In this document: positions 1-12,510 of the stretch, piece after piece
Layout of the letters: every line of letters starts with the position of its first letter
Position numbering within the stretch: the first letter of the stretch is position 1
Assembly: GCA_037576215.1 (NCBI GenBank)
Contig: JBANDB010000005.1
Location: forward strand, 5,828,001-5,892,000
Length of the DNA stretch: 64,000 nucleotides
Source of the DNA: Armillaria gallica
Taxonomy: Eukaryota > Basidiomycota > Agaricomycetes > Agaricales > Physalacriaceae
Direction of reading: 5' to 3'
Made by a program: the position numbers and the translations under genes
The notes under the pieces: generated by a model
Seen by the model: only the letters and a program-made list of their open reading frames with translations
The model's database searches: none
Told to the model about the DNA's origin: nothing

Positions 1-290
1 GCCACAGAAGAATCGAGGTTTCGTTTGAAAAACATCGCAAGCAATATTAGGCGAAAGACGAAGATAAAAAGAGTCGGCGTCGTGCCAATGTGGACAACAA
101 ATGCGATCCGGTGAGTCGTATACACGCCCAGTTCACGTCTCACGATTGCGGAGGTGACCCTGATCTACAGAATATGATTTCACGGAACCTTTAAGGCCGT
201 CAGAGGCAGCGTTTCAAGGTCCTCGACCGCGTCGAGAAGACACCTGGAGAATCGTATATCATCTCCTTATATCAGATTACCAGCCAGCAT
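1..290 (+). pseudogene. Fragment of an NLR gene 5' region (fourth paralogue)
   Basis: Positions 10-290 align by eye with exon 1, intron 1 and exon 2 of the NLR genes at 1.8-2.1, 25.6-25.9 and 41.1-41.4 kb. The shared landmarks are the 'tcgaggtttcg' stretch, a donor 'gtgagtcgta' near 109, the 'cacgattgcgga' acceptor region near 150, and 'gtttcaaggtcct' near 210. After about 290 the similarity to the NLR genes ends. No NACHT follows, so this is a detached N-terminal piece, or the end of a copy extending left of the window. It cannot encode a functional protein on its own. Confidence 0.6.
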
Positions 291-1768
291 GAACAGGCCT
301 TGATGCTGTTCAGCTGGACTTTGGAGTAAGCCAATCTTACGTCTCCTTCCCACTGAAGCTGATCCCAGTTCTGTCACAGCGCTTCGCTTCTGGGACTCCA
401 AACGTCCGACAACCGCATCGAGGTTGTCGGTCTGCCAAAGATTGGCTTTTCGTCGACGAGAGAGACGTGATTACAGGCCGGAAAGAAAGGTGTGTTTTCT
501 ATTTTGAAATGTCGATTATCCGATATTCAGTGCTGCCACTGTACATTAAGGATTCGAAACCGCCATCCATGAAACCTGAAGCCTATCGTCAACAACAGCG
601 ATGCCTTGGGGGCAGGTAGGCCAGTTAGTCTATATGAATAACGAGGGGAACTCGTCGGCGACGCTACACTCAGCCGTCACGTTGGCCGTTTATTCAGGGC
701 GCTATGGCCTTCCCGCTAGGTGTCAATGCGAGTAGCCATGTGCCTCAACTACTTGTCCGACCTAATGCCAACTTCTAGTAGGCTTCACCTTCTCCGCACG
801 CAGACTCCACATTCCACATTTACTAAACGCCGATGTTCAATGTTCAAGCTTCAAGGCCAGAGAGCATTTATGGGACCGCTACCGGTGCCGCAGCTTTCCA
901 ATCTCACCGACGTGTTGTGTCACTGACATTCCTTCAGGATTTCACAGAAGCACCGATGTTCCCGACGGCAACGAGCTAGGTGCCTGGCGATATGGTTTAG
1001 CCCTTCCGAATCTGTATTAGAAGACCGCCAGTAATCAATTATCACCGATTGATGTATCACTTGCTTAAACGTTCGGGCATATGAACAAGTACCGTTTCTG
1101 GATGTTGACGTAGAACCATTGTAAGTTCATTAGCAGAGTGACTGGTGTTGACGCTAATTCCTTGTCTTATCAAGCCTCCAAAACATATGTCATCCTGAGA
1201 TAATTGTCTATTTCACCATTTGGTCCCTAGTTTCACGGTACGTTCTTCCTCGTCCCCCAATGTATGCGTGTAAAGCCAAATCATTCCTGTAGATACAATG
1301 AGCCGTGACGAAAGGGTTGCGGCGGAGAATCGTCCTGAGGTGCTCCATTTCGTAACGAATATGGCTTGAAGGGGCAGAAACCTAAGTATCATGCGTATCA
1401 TGACTGCGGCGTTATAGCTGCCCGCTATACTGGTCAAAACGCCGGTCGTCTCAATCTCGGGGGTCAATACAGTAGGACTTTTCCTTGAACCCAACGGGGC
1501 TCGGACCTGCCACGCCCTGAGATAGTCCATCACTTCATCATTTACTCACCAAGGGCTTACGGCACTTGTGGAACCATTATCTAGAGCGATGTTGCGGGAC
1601 TTCCATACGTGTTCACCTTGTTTGCCCCTCGTACCACCGTTTCTGCGGTAGTCACCAAGAAAAGAACCAATGGCTAATGAGAGAGGGTTAGTTTCGTTTC
1701 AGTGTTTATTTCTTTATTTTTGTGCTCATGTCCTCCCCGTAGTCACCGGATGATTTTCATCCGCCGTT
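291..1768. other. No gene recognised; NLR upstream homology near 1.55-1.75 kb
   Basis: No convincing coding exon was found here. A 106-codon open frame on the minus strand (1213-1533) has no recognisable motif. From about 1590 to 1750 the DNA is homologous to the sequence just upstream of NLR2 and NLR3 (25.33-25.5 and 40.83-41.0 kb), including 'tctgcggtagt' and 'caccaagaaaa', so the duplicated NLR unit includes its upstream region. Copies 2 and 3 have an ATG at 'ccatgtctgcgg' in this upstream block; copy 1 reads 'ccgtttctgcgg' and lacks it. Confidence 0.4.
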
Positions 1769-4700
1769 CGTGTCGTCGTCATTCGAATACTTGGACCAGC
1801 ATTAATGTGCTGCATAGAAGCCGAAATTGTCACGATCGCGCCTACGGAAAAATCGAAGTTTTGCTTGAAGATCGCTGCTGGCAGCAAGAAGCAAAAAACA
1901 GACGAAATCAAGATTGAGGAAGGAGGCACCATGCCAAAGTGGACCATAAATATGGACCTGTAAGTCGCATACCCGTCCAGTACATCTTGGTAGATGTCTT
2001 ATCATTGCAGAGGTGACCTTGACTCGCAAATCGTGGTTTCATGGAAGCTTTACGGTCGTCGGCGGTTGCGTCTCAAGGTCCTTGGCAGCGTTGAGAAGAC
2101 ACTTGGAGAATTGTTTGAAGGGAGCAGCACGAGTGCGTGTATTTATTTCCTTGCTCTAATAAATATTGACTTTTTCTGTAGGTGCCGATATACACCTATC
2201 TGACGGAACTTCCGAGATCGCAGTGCTCCAAATATCTGGTTCAAACAGCGCCAAGACACTCATGGACGAACTCATACCGAGCACTAAGAAACCTTCAGAA
2301 AACTCCAAGTTTCTAGAGAGCAGCGAAACCCTGGGGACCGTGTTTGAAGCTGCGAAGGGAATGGTTGATACCCTCGCGGGGGTAGGTTATATTTTACAAG
2401 TTGATTTATACCGCTTGACGAGAGTCTCTTCCCAAGGTGCACCCTGCGGCTACCGTCGCTTGGGGATTTCTATCTATTGGATTCAAGGTAGGTATGAACG
2501 GCATTCCCAATGCACAATATCTTCATGCATAGTCGCAGGTCCTAAAGAATCAACGCGACACAAATCAAGCTGTACTTGATCTTTACGCGGAGATGATATC
2601 GGTGTACGAAGAAGCCAGCAAGAACGATATCTCACAGAGGCATGATAGTTTACGTGGAACCTATAGTTCCTTGTTCAAGCAGACCATTGAATGCGCCATG
2701 TTCATTGAAGGATATGCAAAGAAGAGTGGGATAGGTAGGTATCTTTTGAATCAAAACCATCTTATGATATGTCATGACTTTCCCAGGGCGTCTTTGCACG
2801 ATGGACATATCGGGCCAAGCTACAAAATTCCGTACAGCTTTCGCCGACTTAAAGGACCAGCTGACCGGGGGATTTGCGAGGGAATCAGTCATTGTCACTC
2901 TCGGTGTCCAGGAGCTTGTGAACATTCAAAGTGCACCAACCCTCAGTTACAGTCCGTTGTAAGCGCTGACCTGAGGTCTTTAGTCATGATGTGTCGATTA
3001 CAAAATCTTGAACCACCTCAAGAGCTCAGTCCAAAATCGAGGTGTATGCAAGGAACGCGTGTAGCGACAATCAACACCATGGTGTCATGGATCGCCCAGT
3101 GTGAGGGCGGGATGATGTGGTGCAAAGGATTGGCGGGGACTGGGAAGAGTTCTTTGATGGGAACTCTCCACGATTTACTCACCGCAGACGTCGGGGGACG
3201 CAGTCGTCTTGCGGCGTTCGTTCGTTACGACCACATCCAGTATTCGAATGCCGGCAAGCTAATAACCAGCATCGCATACGGCTTGGGAATGTTCGACGAC
3301 CGCATCGGGATGGCCATCTCCAGAGTTATCCAGACATCGAGATCGGTGGCGACCATGTCGGACCCGTCCGCTCAGTTTCGGCTTCTACTTCGTGGTCCGC
3401 TTGAATCCCTCCCTAATCTTGTTGATGAAGGACCCCTGGTCGTCATCGTCGATGGATTGGATGAATGCGACGCGTCTGATGACCTGTTGGCTGTACTCGC
3501 GGAGGGTTTTGGTCCGAAACTTCCGTTTATGCGCCTCATTATTTCTAGTCGACCGGTTCATCACATAGCCACAGCTTTCAAGGAACGAGACGGCATATGT
3601 ACACTCCATTTGGATACATCCTCGAAGGATGTAGACCGTGATATTCAGTTCTACTTGGAGCGACAGTTTGCAACTGTAGGTAATCCAGCGTTTCAAGCAA
3701 AGTGTAAAGAGCTGGACGCTATCGGAAGGCTGGCAGCACGGGTAAGTGGTTTGTTCGTCTGGGCGGCAACTGTTGCCAAATTTGTCCATGCATTCCCAGC
3801 GATATCGAGGCTGCAATCTCTCCTAGCCACGGATATCCCTGGTGATGCCACGGAGGCTCTGGCAACTCTATATCGCACTGCTCTAGACACTCGTGTATGA
3901 ACTTCCGGGTGCGAATGCGGACGTTAAGAAGTATGTACGCAATGTTCTAGGTGCTGTGTTCGCGGCCGAGATGCCTCTGGGGATGACAGAGGATATCCTT
4001 GATAACCTTGTCCTAGATGAGGGCAGCCCTCCTTCACATCACATTGTGTCGATGCTAGGAAGTGTACTCAGTCCCGAAACTGAAGACTCTCCCATCCGAC
4101 CCATACACAAATCCCTCGACGACTTCTTGCAGGATCGAAGTCGGTGCGGGGACGAGTGGTTTGTCGATGTCCCTCTCCATCGTAGGGCCATAGCCAAGCG
4201 GTGTCTGGATGCATCGCAGTTGTTTCTTCAGAAATGGTCTCCCAAAATTGATATGGACGTCGCTGCCATCCCGGTGTATATATCTGAATATGCATTATTT
4301 GGAGCGTTTTGGTATCTCAATGCTTTCGACGAGAGCGGCTTAGAACTATTTGATTCCTTTTTCCGCTGCTACTTTCTTCCATGGTTGGACGTGCATCTAT
4401 GTATCAGATCCAATGATGTCCTTCCACATTTGTCAATGGTGTTGAATTGGTCCAATGTACGTGGTTTGAAAGTGAGCTTTACTGTGCCCAAATTAATCTT
4501 TTTGGCTCTAGCAATTTGGTAGCACCGAGTCTCGCACTTTGTTCTACCATGCTTATCTGTTTGCGTACAGAGCATTACAGGACGGAGGGCAGTCCCGTGC
4601 AGGACCATCACATATTTCTACTAGCATGGTGTCTCTTTCACCATCCAGTAATATCATTCGCAAGGCCTGGGAGCGGTTGAACGTTTCGGATCCTCTTCCC

Positions 4701-5777
4701 ATATCCCCCGACAAAGAACGGCTTGTCTCTCGCATAGAATCAGGCTCGCATTTCCTCAATCCAGACTCTGACAGTCTCATAACCTTAGAACCCACACCAA
4801 AGCTCATGACAACTCAGTGGGAGATCAATACAGGACGACAGAGGTTATCGCCAGAGATACCACATACTTCATCCTTTGATCGCCGGAATTTTATCTCTAC
4901 CCTATGGGGACTTTCAATAGTCGTGTTTAAACGTGAATTTGCGACACGTCCCCCACCAACATCAGACTGGATAATGCTACCCCTCCCCGACCATGTTTCA
5001 CAGGGTACTATTCACAACCCGTTGTGGCTTTATATGGCTGTCTTCGACTCCCGAACTCGAACTCTCGGGGTGTACACGTTATTCTTGTCTCATTTTTCGC
5101 CCCGTGATTTCTCGATTGCTCTATATGAAAACGGCATTGTCCTTGTGCACAATGTCGGATCTTTTATGAGGATTGCTATCGGCCAAGAGGACAACTTTGC
5201 GTGGATATCAATTCCGACTAGCAACTGTCATGGCCCGGCTCCAAGTGCCAAGCTGGGCCGTAGAGGGCAACGGCTCAGGCCCAGGGTTTATCCCGACTTT
5301 CGGGCAAATCGTGACCTACGCATTTGTCGCGATGGATCAAAAGTTATATTCACCCATTACGACAACACTATACAACTATATGATACACGGACAGGCACTG
5401 CTCTCTTTGACCCTCTTCACATCGATGGGTGGGTTATCGGCGTCTCTGATGATGGATCAAAAATCGTGTTTTACAACCGGAATCCTAAAGCGATCAGGAT
5501 ATGTGACATGAACTTGGGTGGTAAGGTCATCGCTGTAATAGACAGCAGTGCAGTGGAGTTCGTACCTATCTCGTTTCTTGGAAGGTCGAAGATTGGCTAT
5601 ATAATCCACCAATGCTTGTTCATCCAAAGTTTGGTGACAGGTGACATTCTCTTTCGCCACGGTATTCCCGAGCCTCCCGAACGGGGAAGGTATTGGATAC
5701 AGGCTACTCCAGATGGAACGAGGATTATCACTCATGATGATGGGAAATGTATGGTATGGGATGTTGGAGACTTATAG
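1769..5777 (+). pseudogene. NLR1: Goodbye-like/NACHT/WD40-like STAND protein, frameshifted
   Basis: This is a fungal NLR-type NTPase, a family acting as intracellular sensors or switches. Exons read from alignment with NLR2: up to 1959, 2011-2132, 2182-2381, 2437-2487, 2539-2734, 2787-2930, 2984-4470 and 4523-5777, all joined by GT-AG introns of 49-55 nt in consistent phase. The last intron is inferred from splice signals and phase only. A C2-like region and a helical Goodbye-like region precede a NACHT with P-loop GLAGTGKSSL (about 3127-3156) and Walker B VVIVDGLDECD (about 3439). The C-terminal half has WD40-like units, for example DGSKVIFTHYDNTIQLYD, and ends in CMVWDV. Two defects are visible. 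The ATG used by NLR2 is absent (the first in-frame ATG is at 1805), and a 2-nt deletion near 3892 relative to NLR2/NLR3 shifts the frame and puts TGA at 3898-3900. Reading resumes in another frame, so decay is recent, or this is an assembly error. Confidence 0.8.
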
Positions 5778-7949
5778 TCATAAGTACATCAGTACGGTAC
5801 CGTCACCTACTCAGTCGAAATACAGTACACAGTGGAAAGCCGCAACTGACTTGCGACGCACATCAGCGACACAGCCAACCTGCACTACTCCAACTTAAGA
5901 TCGGCATGTCCAGTTTTGGGGAATAATACAGCAGCTTGTGGTTATTCCAAGTCTTGGGAATTCTAAATAGATGATTACAAACATACACGCGGGGGTACAT
6001 ACCGGTACAACAACATAAATTATCCGAATACGAGAGCTTTTCAGAGCGAATCGTAAATCGTAACATTCCCTCCGGCTCATCATCGCTCGTGCGCCTAGAA
6101 CTTGGTGCCCTCGGAATGGGTATGGGGTATGGTATCGGTATAGACATCGTCCTCAATGACGGTTCCTCTTCCTCTCGCCCAGTTATCGGCCCCCATCCCC
6201 ACACTCTTCTTCTCGCGCTCCTTCCAATCATACAGGGTCATCTTGCGGTGTTTTTGTGGCGAGTTGGGGTTTGGCTCCGATTTCATCTCGGGGAGTACTT
6301 TTGATATGTGCGGTGGAGGTGATGGAGGAGAATGAGAATTGGAGGAGAACGGTTATTTAAGACGCGTTGAAGGCACTGTACCCGGTTCATTCCTCTTCTT
6401 TCCTGGACCCATCACAGACGACGAGATATCAGGCGTTAGCGGTGGCAAATCGACCAGTATCCCATCGGGAGGTTCCAGAGGCGATGTGCCCCGCGTGGAA
6501 TCGGGTGATTCTTTCGCTCGTGGCCTTCGTTTGAGTAGTGAAGGTCGCCGAGGAGCTTCTACATGTGTAGGGCGGACCAGCCTTCCAATCACAGTCCATC
6601 CTACCGTCGCATGCGAATGCCCGTCGACATCTTCAAACTTCGGGATGGGCGTCGTCCCATTTCCCTCCTAGCACTATCTCGTCTAGCTCTTGGTATAACA
6701 CCATCCACCGTCTTCGTTTGTATGTAGTCCGGCATCCCTGAACGAGCAGCATTTCCCGCAAGCCATGCATCGAGAGCCACACCGCAATCGTTGTCATCGT
6801 GTGAATAAACGAGAGGGACTAATACCCTCGTGCATATTCGTACCCATGCAAAAGGGAGGGTCCGACGCTGCCAGTGGGGAGCCGGAATTCGTAGGCAAAT
6901 TGCTGGGGGAATGCAGTCGGAGGATAACTTGATCAATGAACGTAGATCAGAGTCTGCCGTTCTCCTTCTTCGTCCACGTCGTCGCCTACTCCCACGTTCT
7001 CCCTTGCATACCGATTGTCTGAATCGTTGACTCTGGCCTAAATCCCAGAGTATACCGCACGAGAGCATGTTAGCAAGGCAGACGTGTTGGTAAACTAAAC
7101 GACTTGTGAGCGCAGGCTAGAAGAAAAATGTGGGTACTGCTCACCTCAAGCGGTCGTAGCCACTGAACGTTGAACGTGTCATCATGCGGCAGCTCACACA
7201 CGCATTGTATTGTAGGACCATCGGAAGAAGTGCATGCTTAGCCGTCATCGAAGTAGAAGTACGGAGGGCAGAACTCGACGAGCTCCTTGAATAGTCATCG
7301 GCAAGACCTCCTTCGCTCGGCCATTCTACCGTCGCACGCGCAGGTCATGAGCGCTCCCTCAGAGGCGTCGACCCTTTCCAAGTTTTGTAGCATTGGTAGC
7401 ATGTATGGTACTAAGAGAAAATATAAGTCTAGCCGCACAAGTAACAAAAAAATCCTCACCTGAAGAAATCAAGCTCCTGCTGCGGTTCCTCCGACAGGGC
7501 TTTCGTTTTCTCGATATGCGTATGGTGAGCCTGAGCCACGCAGCGACCGATGGCCATAAAAAGCTGGACATAAATGAGTGCCGGCCAGGACCAATGACAA
7601 CTACTACATACATCTTCGCTCTCGCATGACCAGACACTGGCTGTTGGATTTATCGCAATGCAAGCTGAGGAGGTGTGTCGCACTGAGGCGAGTCGTTATC
7701 TAACTGTGATTTGCCACAGATTACACTTGGTGAACGACGCGTCGAATCGACCGTGCTCGAAATAGAAGCTTAGATAACAAGAGAAGAGGTGAGGTGCTGC
7801 GGTTCATTGGACCTCTTTTACTTTCTTACCTCCCGTCTTCTGCCCTCGTTCATCCTGGGATGTTTGGTGCGTGTGTGTTACTTGTCGCGAGATGGGCGTT
7901 GATGCATGTCATTGCATGATGACCAAAAAAGCATGTTTGGCTTACCCGT
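5778..7949 (-). other. Unresolved region with possible minus-strand exons
   Basis: No product is recognised. Several minus-strand open frames could be exons of one spliced gene: 7683-7456 ending LDFFR, followed by a plausible intron (donor 'gtgagg', acceptor 'ctcttag', about 7455-7407); 7068-6601, containing a stretch LVPLVYSHDDNDCGVALDAW; 6592-6353; and 6286-6095, which begins with an acidic/basic mix and ends in a stop. None shows a known motif and joins could not be proven. The region is CpG-rich like the rest of the left side. About 7.7-7.95 kb holds nothing recognisable. Confidence 0.25.
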
Positions 7950-9236
7950 ATTGAGTCAAACAAAGCAGTCTCTTTTCACCGTCATGCTCGTACTTTCCAT
8001 CTCCCTTTTCTCGTCCGGCAACACTGTTCAAGGGCCTTCAAGACACTCTTGTGCTGGAGGCTGACGTCAAAGCATCTTGTGAGTAGAGCCGACATGGATT
8101 TTAGAGAACAACTAAGCCTGATTTTAACCAGCTTTCTTCATTACCCAAAAGCTCAAACGCTCGACGTGGGCTCCGACTATGTTTTTTCCTCGGCTAGCGA
8201 ATCCCTACCAACGAGGAGGACTTGAGCGTTGCACATACTAGGCGCGGAGTATGAGATAGGGCCGTTTCGATCATCAACCATTCCTCCGGACGTCTTACCC
8301 GGACTCTCCTTCGACGACTGGATTCAGGACGACCAATCCAGGGACCTGGTTTAGGCCCAAACGATATGTCGCCATCAGCAAGTGGCACGTCCACGTCATG
8401 GAAGGAAGGACCTGTTCGCATTCGCCAATGATGGGAGTGTACGGAATGCGGCAGGAGGAGGCGGAAGATGGAGGTGCGCCATTCTCTTCATAACGACAGC
8501 GCGTCATCGGATGAAGCGGGATATGCTGGCAATGGTAAGTCTCTCCAATATCTTGCATCCATTGGCATTCACATCTCTGTAGCTCGATTTTACGCACACG
8601 ACTCTTCTTCGCGTGAGATAGCAGGTCTTGACCGCCAACGGCGTGTTGAGGGCGGAGCTACTGAGGTTGAAACATTGTGCGGCGAGAATACAACGGTACT
8701 GGGAAGGAGAACAGCTGCAGACACGCGCGGCATCTGGGGCGCGCGGGTGTGAGAATTTGGCACTATGCAGCGAAAGCAAACGAGGACTACGGATTTGTGT
8801 CTGAAGAGCTTGAAGGGTAGCGTAGGTTTCTCTCCCGCAATTCTATAACTTTGGCTAAATTACACCATCCACCAGTACGGCGTTCCTGCCAGTCACTGTC
8901 TGCAAAGTCCTATTCGCGCTATTTGATGGCCAGCGACAAGCGTACCCAGAACCATGGCTACGTGGTCATGCCTGTCGTCGCCAACTCTCCCCCGCTGTCC
9001 AACATGAGACTCCCCCGTGCCTTTGCCGTAAGAATCGGAGACGTCAACGGGGATGGGGACACTGGCATCCTTGCCTTTGCTCATCTCTGCGTCGGGATCC
9101 TTAAAGCAACCGGACCTTGTCTGGCTCGATGCGTTCTGGACGTTCTTGTTCTGGAGGTTCGGTTTCTACCCTTCATCTTAATATCCCAGTATCTTAAGTC
9201 GTTCTCAGCTATCTCCCGTACTTTCACCATCTAGTT
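7950..9236 (+). repeat. R1 repeat family, copy at 8 kb (5' and middle part)
   Basis: This is one copy of a multi-copy unit, also found at 10.1-12.3, 16.3-18.1 (inverted), 21.1-23.85 and 36.6-39.5 kb, plus fragments. It starts with 'caaacaaagcagtctc...caccgtcatgctcgta', encoding a short hydrophobic start (MLVLSISLFSS). A segment like SPSGKWLVHAVEGKDLF follows in other copies. A conserved intron (donor 'ggtaagtctctccaat' near 8535, acceptor 'catctctgtag' near 8582) splits the unit. The positionally conserved splice sites show that R1 derives from a spliced protein-coding gene. This copy has several frame breaks. Function unknown; no family recognised. Confidence 0.5.
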
Positions 9237-10104
9237 CCATCCCCACCAAGTCTACTACTCGTCTCTACAGATCGGGCACAATGCGGTAAGCTACTGCTCT
9301 TTCATATAATTCCAACGGCTTAGTCGTTAGCAGTGCGCTCGCTCTCGCCTCACATCACATCAAAGGGCTCCCCAAAAATCGAGCAAGAGTCTACCTAAAC
9401 CACGCAAGGGGAACGCTCTCCATGGGGTGTACCAAATGACAAGCGGGTCTAATTGCATTGTACTTGCGCGCCGTTACCATTCCTGCTACTGCTCGAGCTC
9501 AACGAGTTTCTTGAGTAGTGGTAGTCGTCGATCACTCGTTTGGGGAATATGGGGCAAAACAACAGGGCGCACGTACCAGTAAGCGGAATGGGTTACCGAG
9601 GTTATCACTGGCTGAATGTCTGCTCTACAGGTTTGAAAGCACCGTGAATCCATGTTCCTCGAGACCCGTCGTGAATCGTTCGCTCCCCACTTGGGTCTAT
9701 GTCAAGATTTAGCAGCCGAACCTCGTCTGGCTTGGTGTCTCTTCGACGTTGGAAGGAACTTGTTATTCTCGACCGACACGGACCAATGAAAACTGCTACG
9801 CACGTCCTTCGTATAACTGGACGCAACCTTGATAGTGAATAAGAGAGTCATACGCGTTGCAAGGCTCGCCGTTGCTATGAGCAGGAATGACACTGGTAAC
9901 GTCGTGATTTGGTTTGTTGGAGGGAAACAGAAGAGGTCGGATGGAAACATCGACGCGTTGAAGTAACCAGGCCTGAACCAAACAACGCGTCAAAATAACC
10001 GAACAAATAGCCTGACGTCAGTCCGACGGCCACCACCTTTGCTTCTCACTCGGACCACCACTCCCCGATAGCACTGAGAACTCTAGCCCCCGCTCGCTTT
10101 CAGT
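9237..10104. other. Intergenic; contains an inverted R3 fragment at about 9466-9600
   Basis: Positions about 9466-9600 ('cgttaccattcctgctac' through 'ggcgcacgtaccagtaag') match, in reverse orientation, sequence at 19.84-19.99 kb and 33.83-33.97 kb. The shared translated core on the matching strand is LLLQLKLNELLEQ, then MGQDNRMHGPAS in the 19.9-kb copy. The remaining DNA up to 10.1 kb shows no supported gene. Confidence 0.35.
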
Positions 10105-12300
10105 TAAAACAAAGTGAAGTCTCCCTTCACCGCCATGCTCGTATTTTGTATCTCCCTTTTCGTCCGGCAACCATCGTTCATGGCTCTCTCTCGCCGCAGG
10201 GTGATTTCAAAGCATCCTGTGAGTAGAAGTCAACAGTGAATTTAGATGATAATTAACCTTGATTCTCGCCAGCTTTTTTTTGATTGCTCCAAAGCTTAAG
10301 CGATGTGAACTCCAACATTTCGATTTTTTTTCTCCGGCGAACGAATCCCTACCGACGAGGAGGACGTTCGCACAGACTACAGGTAGTCGTGGAACGCGGG
10401 CGATGGCCATTTTAGCCACCATCGACGACTGGATCCAAGTCAGCCAATCCAAGGACATTATGGGCTGAAATGGTGTCGCCATTCGGAAAATGGCGCGCCT
10501 ATGTTGTGGAGAGAAGGGATTGCTCGTCGGACTCATCCTATCCATAACGATCGCGCGCCGTCATGTGTTGAGAATGGTGACTCTCTCCGATTAGTTGCAA
10601 TCATTAGCACTCACATCTCTCTAGCTCGATCTTACCCATACGATTCTCTCCTTCGTGTAAACCACCAAGTCTTGGCCGCCAATGGCACGTCGAGGGCTGA
10701 GCTACTTAAGGGAGGTTGGCGCGCGGGGATGGTAGGTGCCTTCTGTTCGTCCACAAAACGTGATCTCACTCTTGATCGAAGCATACGCTCAAAGAACACT
10801 AAAGAACATATCAAGCCCTTTTGAACAAAAACACGGCGTCGTTTGGGGACGCCGCGCAAGGACTGCGGATTGTGTCCGAAGGGTGGCATAGTCTGCAATA
10901 TTCCGTCTGCGATATTTGACGACCAGCGGCAAACACACGCAGAATAATATGGCCACACGAATAGGGTGGCACGCGCTGCCATTCACCCTCACCCTGTCCG
11001 AAACGAGGCTTTCCCGTGCTGTACGATCCGCTTATCCCTGACACTGTTGCCGTTGTGTGCCCACTCTTTACGCCGCTGTCTGCTTTTCGGATTCCTGCTC
11101 CATATCTCCCTCTTACCGCTCTCAAATGACTAGATCTCATCGTGCAGATTTTCGATGTGAGAAAATATACATGTAAATGACTCACAGGTCTGTCTTTTAT
11201 GTGACAGTCTCTTGTGGTTCGCAAGGCTTACTCTTTCGTAGTAGCTTTGGCTGCTCAGCGTTCATCAAGATACCCTTTTGATAACAGTGTTCGATGCAGG
11301 GAGGTGATTTTCAACAGAGCGATCGTTCCTTCGACAACGCTTTGATTGCTAGTCAGCACGTCTTGGAGAAGAGACGACCGGACGAATGTTCCTCGTCTCC
11401 ACTACTGCAGGCCAAGTCCTCCGTTCCCTTTATCAACAAACTCGACAGCATACATCGAACACTAAGCCATTCGGATGAAAATCGAATGCAAAGTGCTATC
11501 AAAATCGACACCTTCGGCAGCAAACCTCTATTGGGGACCTGTCCTTCCACGTTTCCCTCGCGTCCAAGACAAAAACCGCGAAGGTAGTCGAGAGTCCGGG
11601 CCTACCTCGTGAAGGTTACCCTACTAGAATCAGGGTTGCTTTACATGTCGAACCTCACCCTCGAAATTGAGCCTGTTATACTCTCTATCGGACCAAAAGT
11701 CTGCTCTTACGTCTTGACGTGTCGTCACGACGGGAAACTTCCTATTGATCTCAAGTTCATCATGTGCGCGCGCATATAACCTCGTGGGGTGATTTTTGCG
11801 AGCAGTCCGCTCTCGCAAACACGCCGTTCGTGGATAAATGTACGCACGCCATCCTTGTAAAGGGAAGCTTACTGACATACTGCTTCTCAATATGAAGACG
11901 GGCGTAAAAGTGGTTCTACTCGATTTGGACGATTGCGATATGGATGATGCAGAAGAGGATAATGGTACGATGGACATCGACGCTGCATACAACAGGTAAT
12001 TCCTTCTGCCTGGTGTATAACTATTGACTAATAACTATCAGAACCGATATGACCAGATTATGAGTGCGAAATCCCTCAACGAGCGTATAAGGAGCTGTAC
12101 TCATCGATGAATTGTCAGTTTATCCTTCAGTGTCTTCCTTACCGGGATGGTCGTCACGAACGGAGCGGCGTCAACCAGTCGTCAGCATCTATGTCTGCCA
12201 ATGACACTGACCCGTCAGCGGAAGAAACCACAGCTGAGCCTCATGATGGAGCGTTACTGTCAGTTACATGCGGAGAGCAAGGAATTTCAAGGGGCAATCA
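10105..12300 (+). repeat. R1 repeat family, copy at 10-12 kb (near full length)
   Basis: Same order as the other R1 copies: 'accgccatgctcgtatttt' start near 10130, the middle block with VLAANGTSRAELLKGG near 10672-10720, the 'ttcgacaacgctttgattgct' block near 11330, and a downstream segment 'cctcgtgaaggttaccctac' near 11606. The last intron is clear: donor 'ggtaattccttctgcctgg' near 11996 and acceptor 'ctatcag' near 12042. It follows an acidic tract (DLDDCDMDDAEEDNGTMDI). The frame is interrupted in several places. The 3' end runs directly into a terpene synthase tail at 12306, so the copy is chimeric there. No function assigned. Confidence 0.5.
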
Positions 12301-12305
12301 CATGA

Positions 12306-12359
12306 ATGGCGTTCTATTTGGACGCAAAGAGATATAGGCTTAGCGAGTTGAATCTGTAG
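12306..12359 (+). pseudogene. Terpene synthase 3' tail fragment (17 codons)
   Basis: This short frame ends in KRYRLSELNL and a stop. The TRI5-like enzyme at 14.8-16.0 kb ends in KRYRLGELDL and the remnant at 13.3-13.57 kb in RRYRLSELNL. It is fused to the 3' end of the R1 copy with no catalytic part, so it is a remnant of a further terpene synthase copy. Confidence 0.6.
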
Positions 12360-12510
12360 CCTGCCCGATTCTTCCTCATCTAACAGCATTGTAAACCACG
12401 ACCACCCTGTGCCATCTTCTTTTCCTAGGCAATCAGGTTTAGGAATCGTATTCTAGGATCGCGGGATAGCACCGAGCGACTAATGACAATCAAAGAGAAG
12501 ACATCGTTCC

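Noticed and set aside
3385..3816. 143-codon minus-strand ORF opposite the NACHT; similar ones at 27115-27471 and 42615-42884
   Set aside because: These are shadows of the NLR coding strand, which carries the recognisable motifs.
3895..3950. A 56-nt GT-AG intron that would remove the NLR1 stop
   Set aside because: It leaves the wrong reading frame, and the same bases are coding in NLR2 and NLR3. The 2-nt deletion is the simpler explanation.
6089..6304. 71-codon plus-strand ORF rich in Gly/Met/Ile
   Set aside because: It comes from a short degenerate 'gggtatgg' type repeat and has no homologue or splice support.
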